Assembly (NCBI GenBank): GCA_900314995.1
Contig: OMXK01000029.1
Location: forward strand, 1 to 61,658
Direction: 5' to 3'
DNA length: 61,658 nucleotides
From: an uncultured Prevotella sp.
GTDB taxonomy: Bacteria; Bacteroidota; Bacteroidia; Bacteroidales; Bacteroidaceae
How positions within the stretch are numbered: position 1 is the stretch's first letter; the number at the start of each line of letters is the position of its first letter. Below the pieces are notes generated by a model. That model saw only the letters and a list, made by a program, of their open reading frames with translations, did no database searches and had not been told where the DNA came from. A program made the translations under genes and the position numbers. This document shows positions 43,215 through 51,510 of this stretch, one piece after another.

Positions 43215-43574
43215 TTATTTAATCTGGTAAGTCTCTCGGATGCCTTTGCCTTTCTTGACATAATCCTTTGCCAATTCTTTCATCACATCTGCATTTAGGG
43301 CATTGATGAAGATGGCATAATTCTCCATTGTCAGGGGCTTGCGCTTGGCTTTCATCACCATCAGGAAGGCATCCGTAAGTAGGGCTACAAGTTCACTGGG
43401 CTTTGGGATCTCAGTGGACAACCAATCAGTCAACCATCTGGCTATCTCACTGACAATCGTGGCATAGTTAAGCCTTGCATCCACCTTGTGACTCTTCTTG
43501 CTAATGGCATCGTCAATGACGAGCTGGGCAAATACCTGCCCGTCGAACATGCTTTGATTAACCCATCCATTCAT
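43215..43574 (-). CDS. small helical protein of island 2
   Basis: A 119-residue, mostly helical soluble protein, not recognised. Features: SEIARWLTDWLSTEIPKPSE and a basic C-terminus (KDYVKKGKGIRETYQIK). Its start overlaps the end of the upstream gene by 4 bp, so translation is probably coupled. Confidence 0.65.
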   Translation of the reverse strand: MNGWVNQSMFDGQVFAQLVIDDAISKKSHKVDARLNYATIVSEIARWLTDWLSTEIPKPSELVALLTDAFLMVMKAKRKPLTMENYAIFINALNADVMKELAKDYVKKGKGIRETYQIK

Positions 43575-44182
43575 ACGCAGTCAACCATTTTGATGATTCC
43601 TTCACCCTGCACGATCTCACAGACCTTCTCATAGACATCTTCAGCCGCAGCATTTTCTTCATCTATAGCTCCATTAATGGAAACGTTAATCGATGAAAAG
43701 AATCCGGTCTTAGCAGCATAGAGCAAAGCATAACCGATAACTTCTGCTGTGCATTCTGTTGTTGCATTCCCTCTCATTAAGACACCGCCTCCAAAGATTT
43801 CATAGCTCTTATGGCCTGGACTTTTTCTTTCAGTCCTCACGCAAAGATTGAGGGTTACAGGCTCCATATCCGACTCTACACCCCAGTATTTGAGATGGCG
43901 GGCATGCCTAAGGATTTCATCTTCCTCTAGCATTTCGCCCATTTGCAAAAGAGGAACAATCAGGTCTTCCGAACATACTTTTTCGCCTGTCATACATAGG
44001 TAATGGAAATAGCTTCCCTCATGCTCAGGATAAAAGTGATCAAAATTCATCCAGTTCTTGTCCTCGACATCCAGTGTTGTCAGTTCCATATTCGGAGCCA
44101 TCAGCAATGTCTGGCGCCCTACATTCTTTACAAGGAACAAGGTTCCTATCTGTGATTCATATACGATTGGTAAATTTTCCAT
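43571..44182 (-). CDS. hypothetical protein of island 2
   Basis: A 203-residue acidic soluble protein, not recognised. It has a beta-rich start (IVYESQIGTLFLVKNVGRQTL), several cysteines and an alternating VTLNLCVRTERKSPGHK stretch. It overlaps the next gene by 4 bp and follows the upstream gene by 2 bp. Confidence 0.65.
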   Translation of the reverse strand: MENLPIVYESQIGTLFLVKNVGRQTLLMAPNMELTTLDVEDKNWMNFDHFYPEHEGSYFHYLCMTGEKVCSEDLIVPLLQMGEMLEEDEILRHARHLKYWGVESDMEPVTLNLCVRTERKSPGHKSYEIFGGGVLMRGNATTECTAEVIGYALLYAAKTGFFSSINVSINGAIDEENAAAEDVYEKVCEIVQGEGIIKMVDCV

Positions 44183-44184
44183 AA

Positions 44185-44733
44185 TTAAACGCGATCAATG
44201 ATTTCTTTGTCTGAAGGAGAATCGGCTTTCTTTTCCTCCTTCTTGACGGTGTTAAACACTTTGATAATCTCTGAGTAATTGGCATCGATGACCTTACCCA
44301 TTTCGCTCTGAAGGCGAAGCAATTCACGCTCGATCGTGGGGCTGCACGGCAGGGTGGTCTTGAATACCACATTCTTCTGGGTCTTGTTCAGGTACACCTG
44401 AAGATACTCCGAGTCGTAGAGCAGCTTGCCCTTTACCTGAAGCTTCGGTTCCGTCTTCAGCTCTCCCTTCGTAAGATCGTTGAAGGCCTCCTGCATCGTG
44501 GCCACGGGATCGGGATCATTCGCATCCACGTTGATGTGGATTGAATACGAGGATTCCTTCTCCCCCTCGCTCTTGTAGAACGAGCTCTTCCCCTTCTGCT
44601 TGATCATCCTTCTGTTGCTCTCACGGGGCTCCATCGGGTTCACTACTACGACGTCATTGTCGTACATCTTCACTCTCGCGCGGAAATTCTTTACCGGCTT
44701 TCCTACCGGCTTTTCAATAAAGATTTCTTCCAT
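44185..44733 (-). CDS. hypothetical protein of island 2
   Basis: A 182-residue charged protein from the preferred ATG at 44733 (MEEIFIEKPVGKPVKNFRA). An upstream ATG at 44799 would overlap the preceding gene by 31 bp. The middle section has HINVDANDPDPVATMQEAFNDL and the C-terminus is a lysine/glutamate-rich helix. Not recognised. Confidence 0.62.
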   Translation of the reverse strand: MEEIFIEKPVGKPVKNFRARVKMYDNDVVVVNPMEPRESNRRMIKQKGKSSFYKSEGEKESSYSIHINVDANDPDPVATMQEAFNDLTKGELKTEPKLQVKGKLLYDSEYLQVYLNKTQKNVVFKTTLPCSPTIERELLRLQSEMGKVIDANYSEIIKVFNTVKKEEKKADSPSDKEIIDRV

Positions 44734-44768
44734 CTGATTGTTTGTGTTTGTTATTGTTATGGACTCTA

Positions 44769-45329
44769 TTATTCTCCGTAATACTGTCGCTTCGTCCAAC
44801 TGATCAGGTAGCCTACAGAAATACTGTATTCACCATCTTTCCAGTCTTTATAGCCATGCTTATCCATAATCTCAATAGCCTCCGGGATAAAATCCCCTAT
44901 CAGCTTTTCACATCCTTTCTCGCTCTTGGTATAGTGACCTAATGCATGCATCTTCTTCTCGAAAAGGTGATGTATTTCCGTTGCGCACTTGACCAGCTTC
45001 TCCGGGAAACCGTGACCTATCATACCGAAAACCATGTCACAAATGTGAGCCAAGTCGAATCTTGCCAGATTGAAACTCTTTTCTATTGTATTGGTATGGT
45101 TCGCAGCCTGCTCAAATCCCTTGTAGAGCAGCTTAAGATACTCCAGACATTCCTCCACGGATGTGTCTTCGTAAGGCACGATGGCCCATGTACACTCTGC
45201 CAGATGGTCCTGCATCGGTTCATCATAGCCCACTACTTTCTCAATCTCTCGCAGTCTGATCTGCTCCATGCTCCTGCAGAGGCATCTCAGGCTGTCAGCT
45301 AATAAGTTCTTTGCTTCAAATGTGTTCAT
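44769..45329 (-). CDS. hypothetical protein of island 2
   Basis: A 186-residue helical protein, not recognised. It is rich in Cys, His and Glu (RFDLAHICDMVFGMIGHGF, EIHHLFEKKMHALGHY). Overall it resembles a helical bundle. It lies 1 bp after the upstream 98-residue gene. Confidence 0.65.
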   Translation of the reverse strand: MNTFEAKNLLADSLRCLCRSMEQIRLREIEKVVGYDEPMQDHLAECTWAIVPYEDTSVEECLEYLKLLYKGFEQAANHTNTIEKSFNLARFDLAHICDMVFGMIGHGFPEKLVKCATEIHHLFEKKMHALGHYTKSEKGCEKLIGDFIPEAIEIMDKHGYKDWKDGEYSISVGYLISWTKRQYYGE

Positions 45330-45330
45330 A

Positions 45331-45627
45331 TTAAATTGTTTTTTTTGTTTCTTTTTTTTGAACTTCTTTTCTTAATTGTTTCAATTCACGCTTCAGTCTG
45401 GCATTCTCCTGACGGATACGCGACAGCAGATAACCGTCCTTCAGCGCTTTTATCAGGTTGTTGGCATATTCCTGCGACAGCGGTTCCTCGATAACGAGAC
45501 CCAGATGCAGGGCGATACCCCTGATGAGTTTATCAATACTGTGGTACATAAATGCCTGACCTTCAATTTCGAGCGAATACCCATTGGGCAGCGTCTCGAC
45601 TGTAATATGTTTCAGCTCTTTTTTCAT
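45331..45627 (-). CDS. small coiled-coil protein of island 2
   Basis: A 98-residue protein. The N-terminal half is a small mixed domain (LPNGYSLEIEGQAFMYHSI); the last ~35 residues form a highly charged coiled coil (RQENARLKRELKQLRKEVQ). Probably oligomeric or a partner-binding subunit. Not recognised. Confidence 0.65.
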   Translation of the reverse strand: MKKELKHITVETLPNGYSLEIEGQAFMYHSIDKLIRGIALHLGLVIEEPLSQEYANNLIKALKDGYLLSRIRQENARLKRELKQLRKEVQKKETKKTI

Positions 45628-45639
45628 ACAGTTTTAAAT

Positions 45640-45918
45640 TTATAATTCATTCCACCCAACCTTCAGTTTCACGGGTTTCTTGCTGACGCTTATCTTGAAA
45701 TCCTTTTTACTCCTATAGTTAACCTCACCAGTAAGTGCATTATAGTACACGACATAGTTGGATGTTGGTCTTTTGCACTTTCTGCCCGCTTTACAAAGCC
45801 CCATGGCATAAGCAAAATAATTGATGGTGATTAAAGGAATACCTAAAGTATCAGATATCACCCGATTAGGGGTTGTGGGATACATGGCCATGATGTTTGC
45901 AAAATCATCGAATTTCAT
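45640..45918 (-). CDS. small protein of island 2 with DNA-binding-like helices
   Basis: A 92-residue basic protein. The N-terminal half (FANIMAMYPTTPNRVISDTLGIPLITINYFAYAMGL) reads like a helix-turn-helix: a test for a short generic DNA-binding domain would be informative. The C-terminal part is lysine-rich and strand-like. A regulator of the island is possible; no firm family. Confidence 0.6.
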   Translation of the reverse strand: MKFDDFANIMAMYPTTPNRVISDTLGIPLITINYFAYAMGLCKAGRKCKRPTSNYVVYYNALTGEVNYRSKKDFKISVSKKPVKLKVGWNEL

Positions 45919-45939
45919 AATTCTTACATTGTTACATCT

Positions 45940-46272
45940 TTAATTATTACTTTTCCTCACTATTCCATGCTCCCAGGCAATCAATGTATAGCAAAAGTCC
46001 AGGATCATATCCGCTGACGGGCATCCAGTGGTGTGCGCCACATGTTCCGATGCGAAGATTGTCAGGTCTTCGGCCATTTCCAGCTGCATGTCGCCGTGGA
46101 AAGCCAGCAGTTGCTGCATAAGGACACCGAAGGCTTCAGGGCTCACCTTTTTCTCCAGTGTCTGCATCTCTCGGTCTGCCAGCAGGTTGATACCATAGTC
46201 ACGTCTCAGATCCTGATAGACCACCTTTACCTCATCGGCAACCATCTCCAGCATTAAATCTGTTTTCTTCAT
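45940..46272 (-). CDS. first gene of the main island 2 operon, hypothetical
   Basis: A 110-residue acidic helical protein (LEMVADEVKVVYQDLRRDYG, QQLLAFHGDMQLEMAEDL). Not recognised. It is the most upstream gene of the minus-strand run that ends with the M15 peptidase. The upstream 340 bp hold 9-bp repeats and a terminator for the preceding operon; the only promoter-like box is a weak CAATTTTGC (minus strand, near 46444-46452). Confidence 0.62.
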   Translation of the reverse strand: MKKTDLMLEMVADEVKVVYQDLRRDYGINLLADREMQTLEKKVSPEAFGVLMQQLLAFHGDMQLEMAEDLTIFASEHVAHTTGCPSADMILDFCYTLIAWEHGIVRKSNN

Positions 46273-46500
46273 CTTTGAAGCTTTGTTTTACTTCGCCCCC
46301 TTCAAGGCGAACTTTAGTTTATTATTATTGTTATTTGTTATTTCTCTCTGAAAAGTCTCCTATTCTCGCGAACCAGAGACTTGCAAAAAAAGCAAAATGA
46401 AAAAAAGAAATTTTCGCAAACGTCGCTACGTCTTGATTCCGCTGCAAAATTGGGAATAATTTCTGAGATAGGTTTTGGAAAAAATCAGTTTGGAGAGCCC

Positions 46501-46550
46501 CACACTACCCACACTACGAAAAAGCCGTTTTCACACTACGCACACTACGG
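46501..46550. repeat. 9-bp repeats upstream of the island 2 operon
   Basis: Four copies of CACACTACG/C, two at 46501-46518 and two at 46532-46550, separated by 13 bp and in the same orientation. The remaining sequence of the 46273-46613 gap is AT-rich without recognisable genes; a 64-codon frame at 46381 is not convincing. Confidence 0.75.
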
Positions 46551-46559
46551 CAAGGGCAT

Positions 46560-46591
46560 AAAAAAAGCCGAATAGCGCTATGCTATCCGGC
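46560..46591 (-). terminator. terminator of the upstream two-gene operon
   Basis: On the minus strand, GCCGGATAGC (46591-46582) pairs with GCTATTCGGC (46576-46567) with one mismatch, followed by seven T residues. Confidence 0.85.
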
Positions 46592-46613
46592 TAAAGTCAT
46601 TATCAAAATTAGA

Positions 46614-47228
46614 CTAGATCTTGATCATCTGCCTATACAAATCCTTGATGATTATACTGTATCTTCTGAACTGATCTTCTGTGCATCCAAACGCGATTTT
46701 ATAGACCATTTCATTGATAGGTGGCAGGCTTCCATTTAATACAAACCAGTTTTCTGCCTCTCGTCTGAGGAGTTCAGAATAAGCTTTATAGCGTTTGTAT
46801 CCAGAAGCAGAGGGGGAGATCTTCTTCAACATTCCTGGCAGCAGCGTTTCGATATCCGAAAAGAATTCTACATACTCCAGTTTTGAGGAGAGGCAATCTT
46901 TGGCATATCTTTCAGCTGCATACACGCAAAACCAGTCCCTGCCATTATTCACATCTATCTTTTTGGCGGCATAACGAAGGACATATTGCAGCTGCTGCTG
47001 CTTATCATCAGAGCCATAACGTTTCATATCGAAAAACTTCAGTTCCTTCATCTCCCACGTTTCTTCTTCCGCAACCTCTGCCGGAGCCTGGTTCTTCACT
47101 TCAGGCTTCATGTCATGATTATAGAAATGGAGATGCTGATTGTCGTGGATGTCAAACATAGGGCCGTTAACGGTTATTCCTCCCATCACTGTCATGCCGA
47201 ACATTCTCGTAGCTTGTCTATTCTTCAT
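46614..47228 (-). CDS. hypothetical protein upstream of island 2
   Basis: A 204-residue soluble protein, not recognised. A strand-forming start (MFDIHDNQHLHFYNHDM) reminiscent of short coil-of-beta motifs is followed by an acidic linker and a helical C-terminal domain (YVLRYAAKKIDVNNGRDWFCVYAAERYAKD; LRREAENWFVLNGSLPPINEMVYKIAFG). Its start overlaps the upstream gene by 11 bp. It ends at a strong terminator. Proteins with similar layout occur near VirE_N/DUF3987 genes, in my recollection. Confidence 0.65.
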   Translation of the reverse strand: MKNRQATRMFGMTVMGGITVNGPMFDIHDNQHLHFYNHDMKPEVKNQAPAEVAEEETWEMKELKFFDMKRYGSDDKQQQLQYVLRYAAKKIDVNNGRDWFCVYAAERYAKDCLSSKLEYVEFFSDIETLLPGMLKKISPSASGYKRYKAYSELLRREAENWFVLNGSLPPINEMVYKIAFGCTEDQFRRYSIIIKDLYRQMIKI

Positions 47229-47589
47229 AATCCTTGTCTAATTTTACTGTTCTGTTTCTTGTTATCTTATTAAAAGCATCGAAGTGGCTGTTTTTTACTA
47301 CTACTGTCTTTGCCTTGATTACTTGTAGGGGTTTCATTTCGTTGAAATGCTTCCCTATTTTTAATATCGCTTCCTTCACGCGTTTTGGAGGAAATAAACC
47401 ATATGCTTTCTCTAAAAAGTCAACAAAAGGTTTTGCCTCCTCCCATGTTTGTCTACTTAAACAATATGCTTCAATCATTTCTACTGTTATTACTAAGTTG
47501 TTAAATACTAGAGGCCACAGTCTCTTTTTATGTTTCTTTCGAGGCTGTGGCCTCGAATCTTGTTGCTCATCTAAAGCGCCACTTATCAT
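47218..47589 (-). CDS. small basic hypothetical protein
   Basis: A 123-residue, strongly basic protein (QPRKKHKKRLWPLVFNN, VIKAKTVVVKN). Not recognised. It has a helical middle (AIEAYCLSRQTWEEAKPF-like segment, WEEAKPFVDFLEKAYGLFPP). It is the first gene after the candidate structured RNA (47716-47858), which may form its 5' leader. Confidence 0.6.
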   Translation of the reverse strand: MISGALDEQQDSRPQPRKKHKKRLWPLVFNNLVITVEMIEAYCLSRQTWEEAKPFVDFLEKAYGLFPPKRVKEAILKIGKHFNEMKPLQVIKAKTVVVKNSHFDAFNKITRNRTVKLDKDYEE

Positions 47590-47715
47590 TATTTGGGTGT
47601 TGATGATAGTTCAAAACTTTACTACGCGACAATTTTTGCTGTCTCGCAATATACATGGAATCTCAAGGATTTCGATTTTCTCTTATTGGAAAAAGGACGG
47701 GGTAGAATAGCAACG

Positions 47716-47858
47716 ACCCCAGCTAGGTAACCGCAACAGTAAGAACCTAAGAAGTACATACACTACTCCTACCCACGCCCCAAGGTGTGAGCAAGGTAGC
47801 CTTCATACTTCTTATATTCCTGATTACTTCAAATAGTTGCGGTATTTTTAGCTGGGGT
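47716..47858 (-). ncRNA. candidate structured RNA
   Basis: Nested complementary segments close a ~143-nt element: 47716-47725 with 47849-47858 (10 bp, ACCCCAGCTA/TAGCTGGGGT); 47731-47737 with 47836-47842 (7 bp); 47748-47756 with 47806-47814 (9 bp, TAAGAAGTA/TACTTCTTA); 47769-47773 with 47795-47799 (5 bp). Large unpaired regions flank the third helix, giving a rod with a central bubble. A good promoter at 47900-47931 on the minus strand would start transcription at about 47894 and read through it. Length and outline recall 6S RNA, but I cannot match the sequence. It could also be a 5' leader of the gene at 47218-47589. Strand is inferred from the promoter. Confidence 0.55.
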
Positions 47859-47899
47859 TTTAGAAGTCCTGGCCCAATTCCAATAAGTAATATCGGGTG

Positions 47900-47931
47900 C
47901 AAAGATAGTACATTTATTTTGCACCACCAAA
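47900..47931 (-). promoter_or_regulatory. promoter reading into the candidate RNA
   Basis: On the minus strand, TTTG (47931-47928), 20 bp, TATCTTTG (47907-47900). Confidence 0.75.
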
Positions 47932-48009
47932 TTTAGCAATGATTTTTAAGGGCTTGGCCCAATTAGCTTATTCATACTGATTGTTGAATTATACGTTAAA
48001 AATTGGGCG

Positions 48010-48038
48010 CAAATGTACTTAACTTGCGTCTAGTCAAA
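48010..48038 (-). promoter_or_regulatory. second, upstream promoter-like element
   Basis: On the minus strand, TTTG (48038-48035), 17 bp, TACATTTG (48017-48010). Words near both promoters are shared (TGGCCCAATT at 47870 and 47955), suggesting a local duplication. Confidence 0.45.
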
Positions 48039-48077
48039 GTGGACACAAGATAATAAGATTAAAATAATTTATTACGG

Positions 48078-51000
48078 TTAGGCAATCACGCTATGGAGCT
48101 CTTCTACATAGTGCCTGATACTCACCATGTTAACACCAAATGCACCGTCGATGCCGTCAAAACTCTCGTTGGTCACAATTGTCATAGGCGTGATATCACC
48201 GTTCTCGCAGACGTAACCTATGATCTGATTGATGAACTCCTCTTGCAGCGATGTGAGGACGTTATCACTCAGGAATTTTGAGAAGCGCTCTTTTGCAATC
48301 CTCCTGTCTACGCCGATGATTGAGCGTATAAAGATAGCCACCTTGTCGCCGCACAGCATATCCCCTTTGTTCACAAAGGCTTCATACTCTTCCTTGGTGC
48401 CGAGTTCTTCCCAGCAAATCTTCTCCAATGCCTTGATATCATCTATTGTTAGTTGCTCCAGGCGGAAGATCTTCTGGATCACTGCATGGTCGCGGTGTTC
48501 ATTCAGATAGTCGAGGATGCGAGTGCGATAGTCGGCTAACATCACCGGTTTCTCGCCCTCCTTCTCCTCCATGGTGTCAGAGATGTTGATGAAGAATTTC
48601 TCGTGCTTCTTGCTGAGCACGATACGAATCAGATCTCTCAACGACTGGCGGATATACTCCAGATTCTCCAGCGATGCACCTTTCCAGAAGTTAGGATTGC
48701 TTGCCAGTTCCACGGCATCCAGATGTAACTTCACGTCAGGCGTACCGTCATTCGCCAAAAGCACCTGAGCAATTTTTATCACCTTATTTATACTGCGCGT
48801 GGCATTCTTGTCTGGCACCAGTTTCGAGAGTTCGATATTAAGCATGAGCGCATCAAACATCTTGCTGCCATTGTCGTCTTTCTCGCCGACGATGAGTGGA
48901 GCTATCACCTTTTTCAGTTCCAGCGCATCGACAGGTGAGAGGTAAGCCCAATTCTCAGGCTTCTTGTATTTTTGCACGGTATCCCATACCCTTCTTACAG
49001 AAGCATGCAGTTCGTTCAGTTCTGCCACCTGCTTAGACAACGTGTCTTTCAGCTGCTCTTTCAACTCTCTGGCGAAACTATAGTCATACTTGTGATGCTG
49101 CAACTCCACGGCGAGATCTGTCTGTATACAGAAGATGCGTTCTGTAACGGATACGGTGTCCGTAGGCTTCCTGCCTTGCCTGTTCTCTTTGAAGAACTCA
49201 AAGTTCTCGCACCAGTCAAAGATATAGAACTCGCTTTTGTCAGTACCGTCGGCAAATATCTCTTTGCAGAGTCGCGTGCCGCGCCCAACCATCTGGATAT
49301 ACTTGATGCTGCTATATACGGGCTTGAAGAACACGAGGTTCAGGATGTCGGGCACGTCGATGCCCGTATCCAGCATATCCACGGAAACGGCTATCTGTGG
49401 TAAGTTCTCGCGTATCTTGAAGTTGTCGATGATGTCCTGTGCATAGTTCACGGAGTAGTCTATCCGTTGGCAGAACTTCTGGTCGAAACTAGGATAGAGA
49501 TCATAGAAACGCTCCACAATCATCTGTGCATGCTCACGGTTATAGGCAAAGATGATGCTTTTCCCGATCTTCTCGCCATTCTCCACCTTCAGTCCGTGCC
49601 TCATCAGATCCTCCAGCACGATATCCACTGTCCGTTTGTTGTAGATAAACTCGAAGAGCTCCTTCTTCTCGATGTCCCTTGGCGTGATGGGCTTCACTTC
49701 ACCCCTTTCGAGCGCCTTTGCCTGCTCATATTCCCATGCCTTGTCCAGTTCTGCTTTCTCTTCCTCTGTCAGCGAGTCATACTTGATGCCGCTACGCAGC
49801 CGTTTTGTGGTGCGGGCAATGGGGTTATAGTCCACCAGATGCCCTTCCTTCACGGCCTCTGCCATCGAGTATTCGAAATTAGGTTCCCCATCTAGATGGA
49901 AAAGTTCAAAGGTACTCTTATCTACCTCGTTGCGCGGGGTTGCCGTCAGTCCTACAAGGAAGCTGTCGAAATAGTCGAATATAGCCGTATATTTACCAAA
50001 GATACTACGGTGAGCCTCGTCAAGAATGATTAAGTCAAACCTGCCAATGGAGAATTCCTTTTCCTCCGCATCGATATAGTTGATCATCGTCTGGTAGGTG
50101 CTGAACATCAGCCTTGCGCCCTTTTCCTCGTCTTTCGCCCCCGTCAGTATGCAGGTCGTATAGTCAGGCAGCAGTTCCGTGAAGCTGTCATTAGCCTGGC
50201 GCACCAGTGCGGTTCTGTCAGCAAGGAAGAGGATGTTCTTCACCCACTTGTTTCGCAGCAGCACCTCGCAGAGCGATATGGCCACGCGCGTCTTGCCTGT
50301 GCCGGTAGCCATCACGACAAGTCCATGCCTGTGCATCTGGTTCAGATGGTCGCAGACACTGCGGATAGCCATCTTCTGATAGTCTCTGTTAGTGATCTCG
50401 TCCTTGATGGCGAGGTTTGTCATCTTCGCCCTGCCCCGGCGTGAGATCAGCAGTTCCAAGTCCTCCAGCGTATGGAATCCCATGACGCGACGCGGAGGAT
50501 ACCCGAGACCGTCGATGATCATTGTGCGGAAGCCATTCGTATAATAGATCACCGGGCGTTGCTTGTATTTCCTCTCCAGACAGTCAGCATAGAGTTCTGC
50601 CTGATGCTTGCCCTTTTCAGGCTCCACGCTGGTACGCTTGGCCTCGATTACAGCCAGCGGCTTGCAGTCGCGCCCATAGAGCACATAGTCGCAATACCCT
50701 TCCTCCTTATTGTTGGGCATACCTTCCACATAGATCTCTATGCCAGCCTTGCAGGCCATAGGGGCATTCTCTTTGTTGAGCACCTCCCATCCAGCCTCCT
50801 TGAGCATCAAGTCTATGAATACCCTGCGCGTCTCAGCCTCGGAGTAGTCCTTTGGCGTCTCCACTTTCACGGGCTTATTCACATGCTCCTCGGGCACTGA
50901 CGCCACAAACTCCTTGGTGGCTTCGGGCACAATGTCGCTGGTGGCGATAAGAGGTTGCGGTTTTGTGGGCACAAGATCCTTATCGAATGGTGCCAACGTT

Positions 51001-51386
51001 TCGAGCACACCCAGGCGCAAGAGTACGCCCCCCACCACGTTGTACGTGTTCAGCAGACAGAAATAGGCCTCTCTCTGGGTGATGCCGCCCTGATGCACAG
51101 CCACGTTACCCACCTTGCGGATATAGTGTACAGCCATCATGAGCTTTTCATCATCGGCAATCAATTCGGCAAAGGGCTTGCCTGTAGAGAGTGTATAGAG
51201 ATTATCCCGCTCACCTACAGGCTGGTGTTTCAGCTTATACACTGCCCTCACCAGCCATTCCAGCGCCTTGCGGCAGTTCCATCCGCAAGTGTCATGGTCA
51301 GCGTGCTGCATCTCTTCCGCAGAATTGCAGAAGTTATAAAGGTCGCGCAGTGCAGGTATCTGCTGTAGGTAGTCGAAATTCTTCAT
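48078..51386 (-). CDS. hsdR: type I restriction enzyme R subunit
   Basis: A 1102-residue translocating endonuclease subunit. The N-terminal ~120 residues resemble DUF4145 (DTCGWNCRKALEWLVRAVY). The nuclease core follows, with YCDYVLYGRD and AVIEAKR (about 231-251; D...ExK). The helicase has motif I MATGTGKTRVA (359-369), the DEAH box (about 456), LTATPRNE and motif VI QMVGRGTR. The EcoEI-type C-terminal domain completes it. It cleaves unmodified DNA with HsdM and HsdS. It is the last hsd gene, separated from hsdS by about 4.3 kb of cargo, and has its own -7 box. Confidence 0.94.
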   Translation of the reverse strand: MKNFDYLQQIPALRDLYNFCNSAEEMQHADHDTCGWNCRKALEWLVRAVYKLKHQPVGERDNLYTLSTGKPFAELIADDEKLMMAVHYIRKVGNVAVHQGGITQREAYFCLLNTYNVVGGVLLRLGVLETLAPFDKDLVPTKPQPLIATSDIVPEATKEFVASVPEEHVNKPVKVETPKDYSEAETRRVFIDLMLKEAGWEVLNKENAPMACKAGIEIYVEGMPNNKEEGYCDYVLYGRDCKPLAVIEAKRTSVEPEKGKHQAELYADCLERKYKQRPVIYYTNGFRTMIIDGLGYPPRRVMGFHTLEDLELLISRRGRAKMTNLAIKDEITNRDYQKMAIRSVCDHLNQMHRHGLVVMATGTGKTRVAISLCEVLLRNKWVKNILFLADRTALVRQANDSFTELLPDYTTCILTGAKDEEKGARLMFSTYQTMINYIDAEEKEFSIGRFDLIILDEAHRSIFGKYTAIFDYFDSFLVGLTATPRNEVDKSTFELFHLDGEPNFEYSMAEAVKEGHLVDYNPIARTTKRLRSGIKYDSLTEEEKAELDKAWEYEQAKALERGEVKPITPRDIEKKELFEFIYNKRTVDIVLEDLMRHGLKVENGEKIGKSIIFAYNREHAQMIVERFYDLYPSFDQKFCQRIDYSVNYAQDIIDNFKIRENLPQIAVSVDMLDTGIDVPDILNLVFFKPVYSSIKYIQMVGRGTRLCKEIFADGTDKSEFYIFDWCENFEFFKENRQGRKPTDTVSVTERIFCIQTDLAVELQHHKYDYSFARELKEQLKDTLSKQVAELNELHASVRRVWDTVQKYKKPENWAYLSPVDALELKKVIAPLIVGEKDDNGSKMFDALMLNIELSKLVPDKNATRSINKVIKIAQVLLANDGTPDVKLHLDAVELASNPNFWKGASLENLEYIRQSLRDLIRIVLSKKHEKFFINISDTMEEKEGEKPVMLADYRTRILDYLNEHRDHAVIQKIFRLEQLTIDDIKALEKICWEELGTKEEYEAFVNKGDMLCGDKVAIFIRSIIGVDRRIAKERFSKFLSDNVLTSLQEEFINQIIGYVCENGDITPMTIVTNESFDGIDGAFGVNMVSIRHYVEELHSVIA

Positions 51387-51425
51387 ACTCGCCCAAAAGA
51401 ACCTATGTTATTAGTATACAACCTG

Positions 51426-51433
51426 CAAATTTA
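51426..51433 (-). promoter_or_regulatory. -7 box for hsdR
   Basis: On the minus strand the box reads TAAATTTG, about 40 nt before the hsdR ATG. Weak -33. Confidence 0.45.
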
Positions 51434-51510
51434 AAAATAATTTGTCCAATCTACTTGGACTTAACAATATTTAATACATATAAGTGGTTCTTCATTCCAT
51501 GATTAATTGG

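Noticed and set aside
47716-47858. tmRNA or RNase P RNA
   Set aside because: No tRNA-like acceptor, no tag-peptide frame and none of the conserved RNase P core words are visible.
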